Assembly (NCBI GenBank): GCA_031401235.1
Contig: JANNRJ010000026.1
Span: 1 to 53,719, forward strand
Source of the DNA: UBA3006 sp031401235
Lineage (GTDB): Bacteria > Actinomycetota > Acidimicrobiia > Acidimicrobiales > Ilumatobacteraceae
Length of the DNA stretch: 53,719 nucleotides
Reading direction: 5' to 3'
In this document: positions 1 through 8,687 of the stretch, piece after piece
Layout: the number at the start of each line of letters is the position of its first letter
Numbering within the stretch: position 1 is the first letter of the stretch
Position numbers and translations under genes: made by a program
The notes under the pieces: generated by a model
Seen by the model: only the letters and a program-made list of their open reading frames with translations
The model's database searches: none
Told to the model about the DNA's origin: nothing

Positions 1-773
1 CTGTCGAGAGCTGTGCGGACTTGGGCTATGTATTCGCCTACGGCGTCTGGACCTGACTCCATTAAACGCCGGACCACGGATGCGCCTTGGATGACCCCAT
101 CGGCCACGGTCACCGCTTCGGCGGCCTGCGCAGCATTTGAAATACCAACACCTATTAGGACTGGAATATCTGTTATCGCCTTGACGCGACGCGCCAACGT
201 CAGTGCCGTTGAGGCAAGTTCATCTCGCTCACCTGTCACCCCGAGCAGACCGACGGCGTAAACAAAGCCTCGTGATCTGGCAACAATGCGTGGCAGACGC
301 TCATCTGGGGCGGTTGGAGCAGCCAACATCACGGTCTCGATTTCGGCTTTGTCAGCCGCATCGCACCACGGGCCACTCTCTTCAAGCGGAAGATCAGGAA
401 CGATCGCCGCGCATACACCGCAGTCGCGCAAGGCGTGGGCGAATCGTGTTTCACCAGCGTGATGAACGGTGTTGTAATAGCACATCACCGCCAAAGGAAT
501 TCGCACATCAACCGTTCGTAGTTGATGCAAAACTGAATTTGGCGTCGTGCCAATTTTGAGCGAAATCTCTGATGCTCGTTGAATGATCGGACCATCCATG
601 ACCGGATCAGAAAAAGGGATGCCTATTTCTACGGCGTCAGCGCCATTGGCTGCCGCGGCTCGAATTGCGTCAATCCATCCCGGCAATCCTCCGGTGATAT
701 AGGGCACAAGAAGTTTTCGGCCGGATTTGCGTTGGTTTCGCAAGTGCGATTCCAACTCACCAAATGAACTCAC
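1..773 (-). CDS. trpA: Tryptophan synthase alpha chain, C-terminus cut by the window edge
   Basis: TrpA cleaves indole-3-glycerol phosphate to indole and glyceraldehyde 3-phosphate and channels the indole to TrpB. Reading the minus strand from GTG at 773 gives about 257 residues with no stop before the edge; the family is about 265, so only a few residues are missing. Recognisable are the N-terminal LVPYITGGLPG and the active-site stretch EIGIPFSDPVMDGPIIQRA, which holds the catalytic Glu and Asp. The end visible here reads VRTALD, as in TrpA C-termini. The GTG start overlaps the trpB stop by 4 bases (GTGA), implying translational coupling and 1:1 production for the alpha2beta2 complex. Confidence 0.95.
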   Translation of the reverse strand, partial: MSSFGELESHLRNQRKSGRKLLVPYITGGLPGWIDAIRAAAANGADAVEIGIPFSDPVMDGPIIQRASEISLKIGTTPNSVLHQLRTVDVRIPLAVMCYYNTVHHAGETRFAHALRDCGVCAAIVPDLPLEESGPWCDAADKAEIETVMLAAPTAPDERLPRIVARSRGFVYAVGLLGVTGERDELASTALTLARRVKAITDIPVLIGVGISNAAQAAEAVTVADGVIQGASVVRRLMESGPDAVGEYIAQVRTALD

Positions 774-1933
774 AACCGATCTCCAAGAATGTCCATCATT
801 TGGGCAACATCTTTGTCACCGCGGCCCGAAAGATTCACTAATACCGTTTGACCCTGAATATTTGGCGCTTCATTAGTAAGCCAAGCCACCGCATGGGCGC
901 TCTCAAGTGCAGGAATGATTCCCTCTGTTCGAGCCAAGAGCTGGAAACCGGCAATGACCTCTTCATCGGTGACGCTTGGATACTCGGCACGACCGATCGA
1001 AGCAAGGTACGAGTGTTCTGGACCGACACCTGGGTAGTCGAGTCCGGCACTGATGGATTGCGCTTCTTGAACTTGACCGTGTTCGTCTTGCAATAGAAAA
1101 CTGCGCATTCCATGGACGACCCCTGGGGCCCCTCTTCCCACCGCAGCACCTCCCACCGGTTCTACTCCGACTAGCCGAGTGTGAACATCGATGAATCCCG
1201 CAAAAATTCCGATTGCATTGGAGCCGCCACCGACACATGCCACAACTACATCTGGCACTCCGCCATCCAGGAGGATGCGACACTGCTCCCGAGCTTCTTG
1301 GCCGATAATGCTCTGAAATGTTCGCACCATCCACGGATACGGATGCGGGCCCATTACTGAGCCAATGGCGTAATAGGTGGTTTCGACAGATGCAACCCAA
1401 TCTCGCATCGCTTCATTCACTGCATCTTTCAATGTGCGACTACCGGATGTGGCAGCGACGACCTGAGCACCTAGAAGTTTCATCCGAAAAACATTGAGCG
1501 CCTGACGAGCGATGTCAACTTCGCCCATATACACCTTGCATTCCATGCCTAGCAGGGCAGCCGCGGTGGCAGCCGCTACGCCATGTTGGCCGGCTCCAGT
1601 TTCAGCGACAATGCGTCGTCGACCCATCCGTTTTGCAAGCAAAACCTGTCCCAACACGCTATTGATTTTGTGTGAACCCGTGTGATTTAGGTCCTCTCGC
1701 TTTAGCAAAACGCGCACTCCAAGTTGAGCGCCCAGGTTGTGACATTCGGTCAGAATCGACGGTCGCCCTGCATAATCTCGTAACAAATTATTGAGTTCGG
1801 TGCGAAACTTCGAATCTGCCCATGCGTCAATAAACGCTTCTTCGAGTTCTTGACAGGCTGGCACCAATGTCTCTGGTACAAAACGGCCACCGAATTCGCC
1901 GAACCGCCCATTAATTGGAGGATTCAACATCAT
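770..1933 (-). CDS. trpB: Tryptophan synthase beta chain
   Basis: TrpB is the PLP enzyme that condenses indole with serine to make tryptophan. The 387-residue protein opens with GRFGEFGGRFVPETL, carries the PLP-lysine motif HTGSHKINSVLGQ, the AETGAGQHGVA segment and the phosphate-binding CVGGGSNAIGIF, and ends in the usual SGRGDKD region. Length is normal. An in-frame TTG at 1936 precedes two ATGs at 1933 and 1930; I prefer ATG 1933, although no clear ribosome site decides it. It follows trpF after about 20 bases and overlaps trpA. Confidence 0.96.
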   Translation of the reverse strand: MMLNPPINGRFGEFGGRFVPETLVPACQELEEAFIDAWADSKFRTELNNLLRDYAGRPSILTECHNLGAQLGVRVLLKREDLNHTGSHKINSVLGQVLLAKRMGRRRIVAETGAGQHGVAAATAAALLGMECKVYMGEVDIARQALNVFRMKLLGAQVVAATSGSRTLKDAVNEAMRDWVASVETTYYAIGSVMGPHPYPWMVRTFQSIIGQEAREQCRILLDGGVPDVVVACVGGGSNAIGIFAGFIDVHTRLVGVEPVGGAAVGRGAPGVVHGMRSFLLQDEHGQVQEAQSISAGLDYPGVGPEHSYLASIGRAEYPSVTDEEVIAGFQLLARTEGIIPALESAHAVAWLTNEAPNIQGQTVLVNLSGRGDKDVAQMMDILGDRL

Positions 1934-1953
1934 CAATCCAATGTACAGGTCAA

Positions 1954-2619
1954 TTAATTGTCGTCCATCCAGTCATAAGGATGCTCGAGCGGATTCCATG
2001 CATCTTCACTCTTCGTTTGATCAACGGCGCGTACTGTGGCAATGAATTCTCGAAGTTTTATCGGATCCTTATGTCCGGGCTCGCGCTCAACGCCACTGCA
2101 AACATCCACTCCCCATGGATGGACCTGTTGGATACCAGCGGTCACATTTTCGGAAGTGAGTCCGCCCGACAGCATCACCAAAACAGAATCAGGAATCTCA
2201 GAGAGTAGCGACCAATCTATAAGCTCTCCCGAGCCAGGCTGAATTCCATCAATTAATACAACGTCAGTATGAAATTCATCGGCACGGCGTGCATCCACTG
2301 AACCTGCAACTACTGCCTTGATTACGAACCGCGCCTTTTTGACAATCTCGAATGTCGCTGCCGGAGTCTCATGTCCGTGCAATTGCGCCCCATGCAAACG
2401 AGCCGAATTAATGACCTCGATCACTCGACTCGGATGTTCATCTCGGAACACTCCAATGGTCAATATCTCCGGAGGTAATCTGCGGACTATCTCACGCACT
2501 TTCGCCGGGGAAACTTGGCGTGGCGAAGGTGCAAAAATGAATCCAAGTGCGTCGGCACCCATGGCAACAGCCAGCAACGCGTCTTCCTCGCTGGTGATTC
2601 CACAAATTTTGACGAACAT
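1954..2619 (-). CDS. trpF: Phosphoribosylanthranilate isomerase
   Basis: TrpF converts N-(5-phosphoribosyl)anthranilate to the ribulose form (CdRP), the step before indole-glycerol-phosphate synthase. The 221-residue TIM barrel starts MFVKICGITSEEDA, with the catalytic Cys in KICGI, followed by GADALGFIF, LIDG and the late LSGGLTSENV phosphate site; the expected general-acid Asp is in VDVCSGVE. About 20 C-terminal residues after the barrel are polar and untypical. It sits between trpC and trpB in the same transcript. A dedicated trpF, rather than the bifunctional PriA of many actinobacteria, is the arrangement seen here. Confidence 0.94.
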   Translation of the reverse strand: MFVKICGITSEEDALLAVAMGADALGFIFAPSPRQVSPAKVREIVRRLPPEILTIGVFRDEHPSRVIEVINSARLHGAQLHGHETPAATFEIVKKARFVIKAVVAGSVDARRADEFHTDVVLIDGIQPGSGELIDWSLLSEIPDSVLVMLSGGLTSENVTAGIQQVHPWGVDVCSGVEREPGHKDPIKLREFIATVRAVDQTKSEDAWNPLEHPYDWMDDN

Positions 2620-2645
2620 GCACTGCCAACGGTAGTACCGGATCG

Positions 2646-3422
2646 CTATCTAGCCAGCAATCCTTTGAGCGTCTCCGAAATTTCTTCCGAGGTGATCAGT
2701 GATTCTCCGACCAAGACAGCGTCATAACCAGAGTCACGCAGTTCGCGGGCATCATCTTTGTTGCGTACCCCAGATTCGGCCACTTTTACTACTCCGGTTG
2801 GAAATAGGGTCGCCAATTGCTGAGCGCGGGAGTGATCAACTTCGAACGTTGCCAAATTCCGCTGATTCACTCCAATTAAAGTTGCTCCGATGTCCAGAGC
2901 AATACTTAATTCCTCTGCACTATGAACTTCAACAAGCACATCCAGTCCTAAATCTAATGAGGCCTGATGTAAATCTGACAACTCCGTGACTTTGAGCGCT
3001 GCAACAATCAACAGAATGCAATCAGCACCCATTAGGCGAGTATCACAAACATCGGCAAGGCTTACTGTGAAATCCTTCCGAATCACAGGCAACTGCGAAG
3101 CCCGTCGGGCAACCGTAAGGTCATGTGCCGATCCACCGAAATATTTTTCATCGGTAACCACTGATAGGCAACTCGCACCGCCAACTTCATAAGTCTTGGC
3201 CATTTGTGCTGGATCCAGTCCCACATTGAGATCACCTTTGGAAGGTGACCGACGCTTGATTTCAGCAATCACGGCCAAGTGATTTCGCGATGTCTCGACA
3301 ATGGCGTTTCTAAAACTCTTGATCGGCACCATGGCCCGAGCTTGGTCAACAAGGCGACTTACATCGCGATGGTCGTCGAGTGCCAAAGCACGATGATGCG
3401 CAAGAATGTCTTCGAGAAACAA
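2646..3422 (-). CDS. trpC: Indole-3-glycerol phosphate synthase
   Basis: TrpC closes the indole ring of CdRP with loss of CO2 and water. The 258-residue protein shows the TIM-barrel landmarks in order: VIAEIKRRSPSKGDL (catalytic Glu and Lys), VIRKDFTV, DCILLIVAAL, VEVHSAEE, IGVNQRNLATFEVD, VAESGV and AVLVGESL. The start appears to be TTG at 3422, because the helix LEDILAHHRAL lies immediately after it and no ATG or GTG is available upstream before the glyS stop three bases away. It heads the trpCFBA group and is probably co-transcribed with glyS and recO. Confidence 0.94.
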   Translation of the reverse strand: MFLEDILAHHRALALDDHRDVSRLVDQARAMVPIKSFRNAIVETSRNHLAVIAEIKRRSPSKGDLNVGLDPAQMAKTYEVGGASCLSVVTDEKYFGGSAHDLTVARRASQLPVIRKDFTVSLADVCDTRLMGADCILLIVAALKVTELSDLHQASLDLGLDVLVEVHSAEELSIALDIGATLIGVNQRNLATFEVDHSRAQQLATLFPTGVVKVAESGVRNKDDARELRDSGYDAVLVGESLITSEEISETLKGLLAR

Positions 3423-3425
3423 ACT

Positions 3426-4733
3426 CTAAAATCCTAACCGCTGAGCCAATTCTGATTCGAGAGACGCAATCGGCACTCGCTGTTGAAGGGTGCTATCTCG
3501 CTCTCGTATTGTGACTGCATTGTCAACGAGTGACTCAAAATCAACGGTAATGCATAGCGGTGTACCGATTTCATCTTGTCGGCGATAGCGGCGACCAATT
3601 GCTTGGGTCTCATCAAATTCACACATATATCGTTTGGTTAACTTGGAGAAAATATTTCGAGCCAGTGGTGTAAGCGTGTCTTTCTTGGAAAGCGGCAAAA
3701 TTGCAACTTGGTAAGGCGCAAGTCGCGGATGTAATCGCAAAACCGTTCGAGATTCTCCATTAATAATGTCTTCGTCGTAGGCGGCGAGCAAGAATGCCGC
3801 CATAATTCGATTGGCGCCTACAGCCGGCTCAACTACATATGGCACATATCGTTCATTCGTGGCTTGATCGAAATAGTCGAGTTTCTGCTTTGAATGCTCA
3901 ATATGTTGTCTGAGGTCGAAGTCAGTTCGTTGAGCAATTCCTTCCAGCTCTCCCCATCCCCACGGAAATGCGAACTCAATATCTCGGGTTCCAGTTGAAT
4001 AGTGCGAAAGTTCGTCAGCATCATGGGAACGAAAGCGCAACATCTCGGACGGAATGCCATAGTCGATATACCATTGCATTCGCTGCTCACACCAATATTG
4101 ATACCAGCGTGGACCCTCAGACGGCGGCACGAAAAACTCCAACTCCATCAAATCAAATTCTCGAGTTCGAAATATAAAATTGCCCGGGGTGATTTCATTG
4201 CGGAACGCCTTTCCGACCTGAGCAATTCCAAATGGAGGTTTCTTTCTGGAGGTCTGTAGCACATTGGCAAAATTGATAAACATTCCCTGCGCCGTTTCCG
4301 GTCGCAAATAAACATCGGTGCCTGCGCCCTCCACGGGGCCAGCCTGAGTTTTAAACATAAGATTGAAGGCTCGGGCCTCGGTGAACTGACAACCTTGTTT
4401 GCTTTGCGGACAGTCACGATCATCCAGTTGATCTTGGCGAAATCGTCGTTTGCAAACCGTGCAATCCACCAGCGGATCGCTGAAATTGGCGAGATGACCA
4501 CTTGCCTCAAATACCTGTGGCGGGGTAAGAATCGCGGATTCAATGAGCACGACATCATCACGCTCCTGCACCATTGTTCGAATCCAAGCGTCTTTAGCAT
4601 TGCGTAACATCAGCGAACCGAGCGGACCATAATCGTACGAAGAACGAAAACCGCCATAGATTTCGGCGCTCGGATAGACGAATCCTCGGCGTTTGCAGAG
4701 ATTAACAATTTGATCTAGGTCGATTGCAGGCAT
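3426..4733 (-). CDS. glyS: Glycine--tRNA ligase (alpha2 class II type)
   Basis: This enzyme charges tRNA-Gly. The 435-residue protein begins with LCKRRGFVYPSAEIYGGF and YDYGPLG, typical of the homodimeric (eukaryote/actinobacterial) GlyRS. Motif 2 appears as GKAFRNEITPGNFIFRTREF and motif 3 as the VGANRIMAAFLLAAY segment, where the usual motif-3 Arg is the R of NRIMAAF. A CxxC pair in DCTVCKRRF marks the small insertion usual for this type. The C-terminal anticodon domain starts near PRLAPYQVAILPL. Start set at ATG 4733, since the preceding in-frame codon is only a TTG. It lies directly downstream of recO. Confidence 0.95.
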   Translation of the reverse strand: MPAIDLDQIVNLCKRRGFVYPSAEIYGGFRSSYDYGPLGSLMLRNAKDAWIRTMVQERDDVVLIESAILTPPQVFEASGHLANFSDPLVDCTVCKRRFRQDQLDDRDCPQSKQGCQFTEARAFNLMFKTQAGPVEGAGTDVYLRPETAQGMFINFANVLQTSRKKPPFGIAQVGKAFRNEITPGNFIFRTREFDLMELEFFVPPSEGPRWYQYWCEQRMQWYIDYGIPSEMLRFRSHDADELSHYSTGTRDIEFAFPWGWGELEGIAQRTDFDLRQHIEHSKQKLDYFDQATNERYVPYVVEPAVGANRIMAAFLLAAYDEDIINGESRTVLRLHPRLAPYQVAILPLSKKDTLTPLARNIFSKLTKRYMCEFDETQAIGRRYRRQDEIGTPLCITVDFESLVDNAVTIRERDSTLQQRVPIASLESELAQRLGF

Positions 4734-4742
4734 CAATTCAGA

Positions 4743-5465
4743 CTACCGATTGCGTTGGTCGAACATCGACACAGATTTCAAACGACGCTCGATGTGGTTC
4801 TCCATCGATTGGGTGGCGAGGTGAGTGACTTCGTTTGTCGCGGCGGTTTCTTCTCTAGCGAGCGCCTCGTTTAATCGCCCGCCAAGAATTTGACCGATTA
4901 GTTCCAGCGCTTGCGGTGTGATGCTCACACCGGTTCGACATCGTGAACATTGTGCACCACCCTCCAAAGGATCAAACGCGACCAATTCCACTTCGGACTG
5001 ACATCCAACACACCGTGCAATTTCTGGGGTGACACCTTCGGCGGCAAGCAGTTTCCAATAGAAAGCGGCCAACACAATTGGAGATGCGTGTTTGGAAAGT
5101 TCACTGATGGCTCCGACCAGCATCCGGTAAAGATACGGCGCCGGCTCGCGATCGACTGCGATTTGATCGATTGCCTCAAGCATCGAAATCCCCTGCAACA
5201 ATCGGTCCAAATTTCGGTGAAGCAAATAGGACGAAGTGACCAGCTCCACTTGAGTCACGATGTCAAGGTTTCTCCCCTTATACAACTGAACGTCGATGTG
5301 ACTCAGCGGTTCAAGTCGTGCACCGAACCGCGATTTTGTTTTGCGAATCCCCTTTGCCACCGCACGGACCTTGCCGTGTTCCTGTGTCATCATCACGATT
5401 ATTCGATCCGACTCGCCAAGTTTGTAATTACGAAGAACAACGGCTGAATCTCGATACAAACTCAC
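4743..5465 (-). CDS. recO: DNA repair protein RecO
   Basis: RecO acts with RecR to load RecA on SSB-coated gaps. The 240-residue protein has the N-terminal OB-fold (residues about 1-80: AVVLRNYKLGESDRIIVMMT, AVAKGIRKTKSRFGARLEPL) and a helical C-terminal domain with a four-Cys zinc motif, CVGC and CSRC, separated by about 17 residues. Its GTG start overlaps the stop of the upstream UppS-like gene by 4 bases, so the two are translationally coupled. In many actinobacteria uppS sits next to recO; here the non-catalytic UppS homologue takes that position. Confidence 0.93.
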   Translation of the reverse strand: MSLYRDSAVVLRNYKLGESDRIIVMMTQEHGKVRAVAKGIRKTKSRFGARLEPLSHIDVQLYKGRNLDIVTQVELVTSSYLLHRNLDRLLQGISMLEAIDQIAVDREPAPYLYRMLVGAISELSKHASPIVLAAFYWKLLAAEGVTPEIARCVGCQSEVELVAFDPLEGGAQCSRCRTGVSITPQALELIGQILGGRLNEALAREETAATNEVTHLATQSMENHIERRLKSVSMFDQRNR

Positions 5466-6031
5466 GAGTCAATACCGCCAAACCGACGATCGCGCCGCTG
5501 AAAATCATCGATCGCCATTTGCAAGTGTTCAGCATTGCATTTAGTCCAGGGAATGTCGAGAAAGACTAATTCGCTGTATGCCAATTCCCACACCAATGAT
5601 GTCGGCAATTGATTTGGTTGGCCAAGCACCACGACAAGATCTGGGTCATCGTGAGATGGTGACAAAACCGAAGCAGCCAACATCGATTCATCGAAATCAG
5701 GGGCATGCTGCAATCTTCCTACCGCCGCAACAATTCGTTGTCGACCATCGGCACACGGGTCAATTGTCACCATCAAACCTTCGCCCGCTATGTACGAGAC
5801 TCGATCGTGGTGCATATCTCCTCCACACGCCACCATCACGCTTTGAAATATCAAATCTCGATCTTCAATCGACAGTACGCCAGAAAAAGGGCACACTGTG
5901 AGCCAACGAACACCTGTCCCCCGTACGGCATTGGTGAGAGTCTCTAATTGTGTTTTCCATGCCATCGAAGTCATGGCTTTCCATTCTTCCGTCACTCCCC
6001 CACAAACGAGTACATGCGTGAGGTTCGACAT
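5462..6031 (-). CDS. Degenerate cis-prenyltransferase (UppS/NgBR-like partner subunit)
   Basis: The 189-residue protein starts at ATG 6031, which has GGAG six bases upstream; an ORF continuing upstream to 6127 is probably not coding. It aligns by eye with UppS along its length: WLTVCPFSG corresponds to WLTVFGFSTENW, and the C-terminus VWELAYSELVFLDIPW followed by RRDRRFGG is a textbook UppS ending. The catalytic features are gone: no DGNGRW Asp motif, no STENW, and the RTSGExR diphosphate-binding stretch is replaced by VLGQPNQLP. It therefore keeps the metal-binding Glu of AYSEL and the RxG tail but should not turn over alone. I infer a partner for the UppS encoded divergently 41 bases away. 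It is coupled to recO. Confidence 0.85.
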   Translation of the reverse strand: MSNLTHVLVCGGVTEEWKAMTSMAWKTQLETLTNAVRGTGVRWLTVCPFSGVLSIEDRDLIFQSVMVACGGDMHHDRVSYIAGEGLMVTIDPCADGRQRIVAAVGRLQHAPDFDESMLAASVLSPSHDDPDLVVVLGQPNQLPTSLVWELAYSELVFLDIPWTKCNAEHLQMAIDDFQRRDRRFGGIDS

Positions 6032-6072
6032 GTCTCCATTGTCGCACGATGGCTCAGTAGGGTTTGGTACGC

Positions 6073-6777
6073 ATGAATGAATTAAGTCCACCTCAACCAC
6101 AGTCAGAAAAAGCTCTCCATGTGGCATGCATTATGGATGGAAATGGTCGCTGGGCGCGGAGGCGAGGTTTGCCCCGCACCGCCGGACACACAGCTGGCGA
6201 AGAGTCGCTCGCCGAGATAGTTCGTCAAGCGGCAAAACGCAACATTGGCTGGCTAACGGTCTTTGGTTTTTCCACGGAAAATTGGGTCAGACCGCGCTCC
6301 GAGGTGCGACATATTCTTGCACTTCACCGAAAACTATTTGGACGTATCGATGAATTGAATGACAATAACGTCAAAGTAAAGTGGATTGGAAGACCATTCG
6401 ATGAAATTGGTGCACGTACCCCCGTTTATATTCAACGAGCCATTCGGCGCGCGATCGACGACACCGCACACAACACCGGCATGGTTTTGACCGTTGCCTT
6501 CGACTATGGAAGCAGAGCCGAGATCACTCGAGCGGCAAAACTAGCGGCCAGAGAATCAACTATTGATTCTCCATTGACTATCGACGCAATTCAGCATCAC
6601 TTATACGATTCATCCATACCTTCGGTTGATGTGTTGGTCCGCACGTCGGGCGAAACACGAATATCCAATTTCCTCCTATGGCAAATCGCCGGTGCCAAAG
6701 TGTATTTCACGGAACGAACGTGGCCTGATTTTGATGGCGCCGAACTGGATTCCGCACTCGAATTACTTAATCAGTAA
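6073..6777 (+). CDS. uppS: Undecaprenyl diphosphate synthase, catalytic subunit lacking the RxG tail
   Basis: UppS adds isopentenyl diphosphate in cis to farnesyl diphosphate to make the lipid carrier for cell-wall synthesis. The 234-residue protein has the catalytic Asp in IMDGNGRWARRRG, FGFSTENW and VRTSGETRISNFLLWQ. After that it departs from the family: the usual AYAELYF is AGAKVYF, so the metal-binding Glu is a Lys, and the protein stops after ALELLNQ, without the RxRRFGG tail. I found no frameshift that would restore the tail before the helicase gene 6 bases on. ATG 6073 is preferred over TTG 6064. Its missing elements are present in the divergent homologue at 5462-6031. Confidence 0.92.
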   Translation: MNELSPPQPQSEKALHVACIMDGNGRWARRRGLPRTAGHTAGEESLAEIVRQAAKRNIGWLTVFGFSTENWVRPRSEVRHILALHRKLFGRIDELNDNNVKVKWIGRPFDEIGARTPVYIQRAIRRAIDDTAHNTGMVLTVAFDYGSRAEITRAAKLAARESTIDSPLTIDAIQHHLYDSSIPSVDVLVRTSGETRISNFLLWQIAGAKVYFTERTWPDFDGAELDSALELLNQ

Positions 6778-6782
6778 TCATT

Positions 6783-8687
6783 GTGACTCTCTCGCCTCAG
6801 GACAAGCTGGTGCTGAATGTATTGCATCGGGCAACTTCGCAACTTCCGGAAGTTGAGGAACGACCGGGCCAGGATGAAATGAGTGTTTCAATCGCCCGCG
6901 CGATCGAAGCACGACGCCATCTCGTCGTTCAGGCCGGAACCGGAACCGGGAAAACACTCGGTTACTTAGTTCCGTCAATCCTGTCGGGCAAACGAACTAT
7001 TGTCGCCACCTACACCAAGGCATTGCAAGATCAACTGGCGATGCATGATCTGCCGGTACTTGCTGAATCTCTTGCCGGCATTCTTCCGAATCCACTTTCG
7101 TGGGCCGTATTAAAGGGCCGCCAGAACTACATCTGCTTGCAAAAAGTAAACGAAGTCGAAGGAACCGGGCAAGATCGCTTGGAAATGCATACGTCGGATT
7201 CCGCGACAACCGAGGAGGTCAAAAGGCTTCACCAGTGGTCAACAGAAACCGAGTCGGGAGATTCTGGTGAACTTTCTTGGACTCCCAGTGACGCCTCATG
7301 GCGCGCGGTGAGCGTCGGCAGCGACGAATGTCCCGGTGCTATCCGATGCCCCGCCGGGGAGCAATGCTTTGCCGAACGGGCGCGTCGCAAGGCCGACCAT
7401 GCGGACATCATCATCGTCAACACATTTCTCTACGGGTTACATGTCGCAAGTGATCGGGGCCTGCTTCCGGATCACGAGGTGGTCATATTTGATGAGGCAC
7501 ATCAACTGGAAGATGTCATTAGTTCAACAAATAGCGTCGACATCAGTCCAAGCCGAGTGGCAAACGTAGGTGCGGCAATACGCGGCATCATTCACGACGA
7601 AAGCTTGTCGGCAAACTTCTCCGACGCCACACTCCAACTACGCATTGTCCTTGCACCGCATCTTGAAAAACAAATCGCCCAGCCAATACCGGACGACATT
7701 CGAACTCGGCTGATCGCAATACGTCTGCTCATCGATACAGCCTTAACTGCGCTACGGACAATCGCTTCAGATGACGACTCGACCAAGCAACGCAAGTTAC
7801 GAGCACAGGGATTAAGCGCCCGATTGGCCGAGAGCATTGATTTGAGTCTCGGCACATTGAACGGTCATGTTGTGTTTGTTTCTGGATCGACGGATCGCCC
7901 CATTCTCCAAATTGCTCCTCTCGATGTCGGTTCGTCCCTAAATGATGGTGTTTGGTCGATGCGCACAGCAATTCTTACAAGCGCCACGGTGCCAATGTCC
8001 CTTCCCCAGCGAATTGGCTTGCCGGAAGATCATTTTGATGTCATTGACGTGGGGAGTCCTTTCAATTACGAGAAGAATTCACTGCTCTACTGCGCCAAGC
8101 ATCTACCCGAACCCAACTCTTCGTTGCGTGATGAGGCGGTGCATGACGAAATCGCCGAACTCATTACGGCCGCCGGCGGGCGAACTCTTGCCCTATTTAC
8201 GACATACCGAGCAATGCATGCCGCCGCTGATGCGATGCGGGATCGACTTCCATTTCACATTTGGCGACAGGATGATTTACCGAAAATGGCTTTGCTCAAT
8301 GAATTTTCTGCTGTTGAATCTGCTTGTTTGTTTGCCACCGCTGGATTCTTTCAGGGAGTCGACGTACCAGGACGAACTTTGAGTCTCGTCATCATCGACA
8401 AGCTACCGTTTCCGCGACTGGACGATCCATTGCTAATGGCCCGGCGGGAAATTATTGGTCCGGCGGCGTTTACGGAAATTGACTTGCCCCGAGCCGCTAC
8501 CCAACTCGCCCAAGCCGCTGGGAGACTCATCCGATCGCAATCAGATAAAGGAGTGGTGGCCATTTTGGATCCTCGACTGGCAACAAAATCGTATGGCAAG
8601 AGAATATTGGCGACCTTGCCGCCAATGTCTCGCACAATAATCCGTTCCGAAGTCGAGTACTTTTTGAGTTTCGCTACGAGGGGATAA
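6783..8687 (+). CDS. dinG: ATP-dependent helicase, DinG/XPD-like
   Basis: This is a superfamily 2 iron-sulfur DNA helicase of 634 residues. Walker A is AGTGTGKTLGYLVPS near residue 55; the Fe-S cysteines are the C of NYICLQ and the trio in CPGAIRCPAGEQC; the DEAH box is in VVIFDEAHQLED; the C-terminal motor has QAAGRLIRSQSDKG (motif VI). No exonuclease domain is fused, as in the shorter actinobacterial DinG proteins. It starts at GTG 6783, five bases after uppS, and its 3' end overlaps the convergent response regulator by 14 bases. The role is likely unwinding of R-loops or damaged forks. Confidence 0.92.
   Translation: MTLSPQDKLVLNVLHRATSQLPEVEERPGQDEMSVSIARAIEARRHLVVQAGTGTGKTLGYLVPSILSGKRTIVATYTKALQDQLAMHDLPVLAESLAGILPNPLSWAVLKGRQNYICLQKVNEVEGTGQDRLEMHTSDSATTEEVKRLHQWSTETESGDSGELSWTPSDASWRAVSVGSDECPGAIRCPAGEQCFAERARRKADHADIIIVNTFLYGLHVASDRGLLPDHEVVIFDEAHQLEDVISSTNSVDISPSRVANVGAAIRGIIHDESLSANFSDATLQLRIVLAPHLEKQIAQPIPDDIRTRLIAIRLLIDTALTALRTIASDDDSTKQRKLRAQGLSARLAESIDLSLGTLNGHVVFVSGSTDRPILQIAPLDVGSSLNDGVWSMRTAILTSATVPMSLPQRIGLPEDHFDVIDVGSPFNYEKNSLLYCAKHLPEPNSSLRDEAVHDEIAELITAAGGRTLALFTTYRAMHAAADAMRDRLPFHIWRQDDLPKMALLNEFSAVESACLFATAGFFQGVDVPGRTLSLVIIDKLPFPRLDDPLLMARREIIGPAAFTEIDLPRAATQLAQAAGRLIRSQSDKGVVAILDPRLATKSYGKRILATLPPMSRTIIRSEVEYFLSFATRG

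Noticed and set aside
13..767. Several plus-strand open frames in the first 770 bases
   Set aside because: They are opposite trpA, which has no in-window stop and is clearly coding on the minus strand.
6039..6063. TTGTCG and TAGGGT as a uppS promoter in the divergent gap
   Set aside because: The spacing is only 13 bases and the -10 is poor, so I cannot support it.
6032..6127. Possible 32-residue N-terminal extension of the UppS-like protein from 6127
   Set aside because: It overlaps the divergent uppS start, is unlike the family, and ATG 6031 has its own GGAG site.
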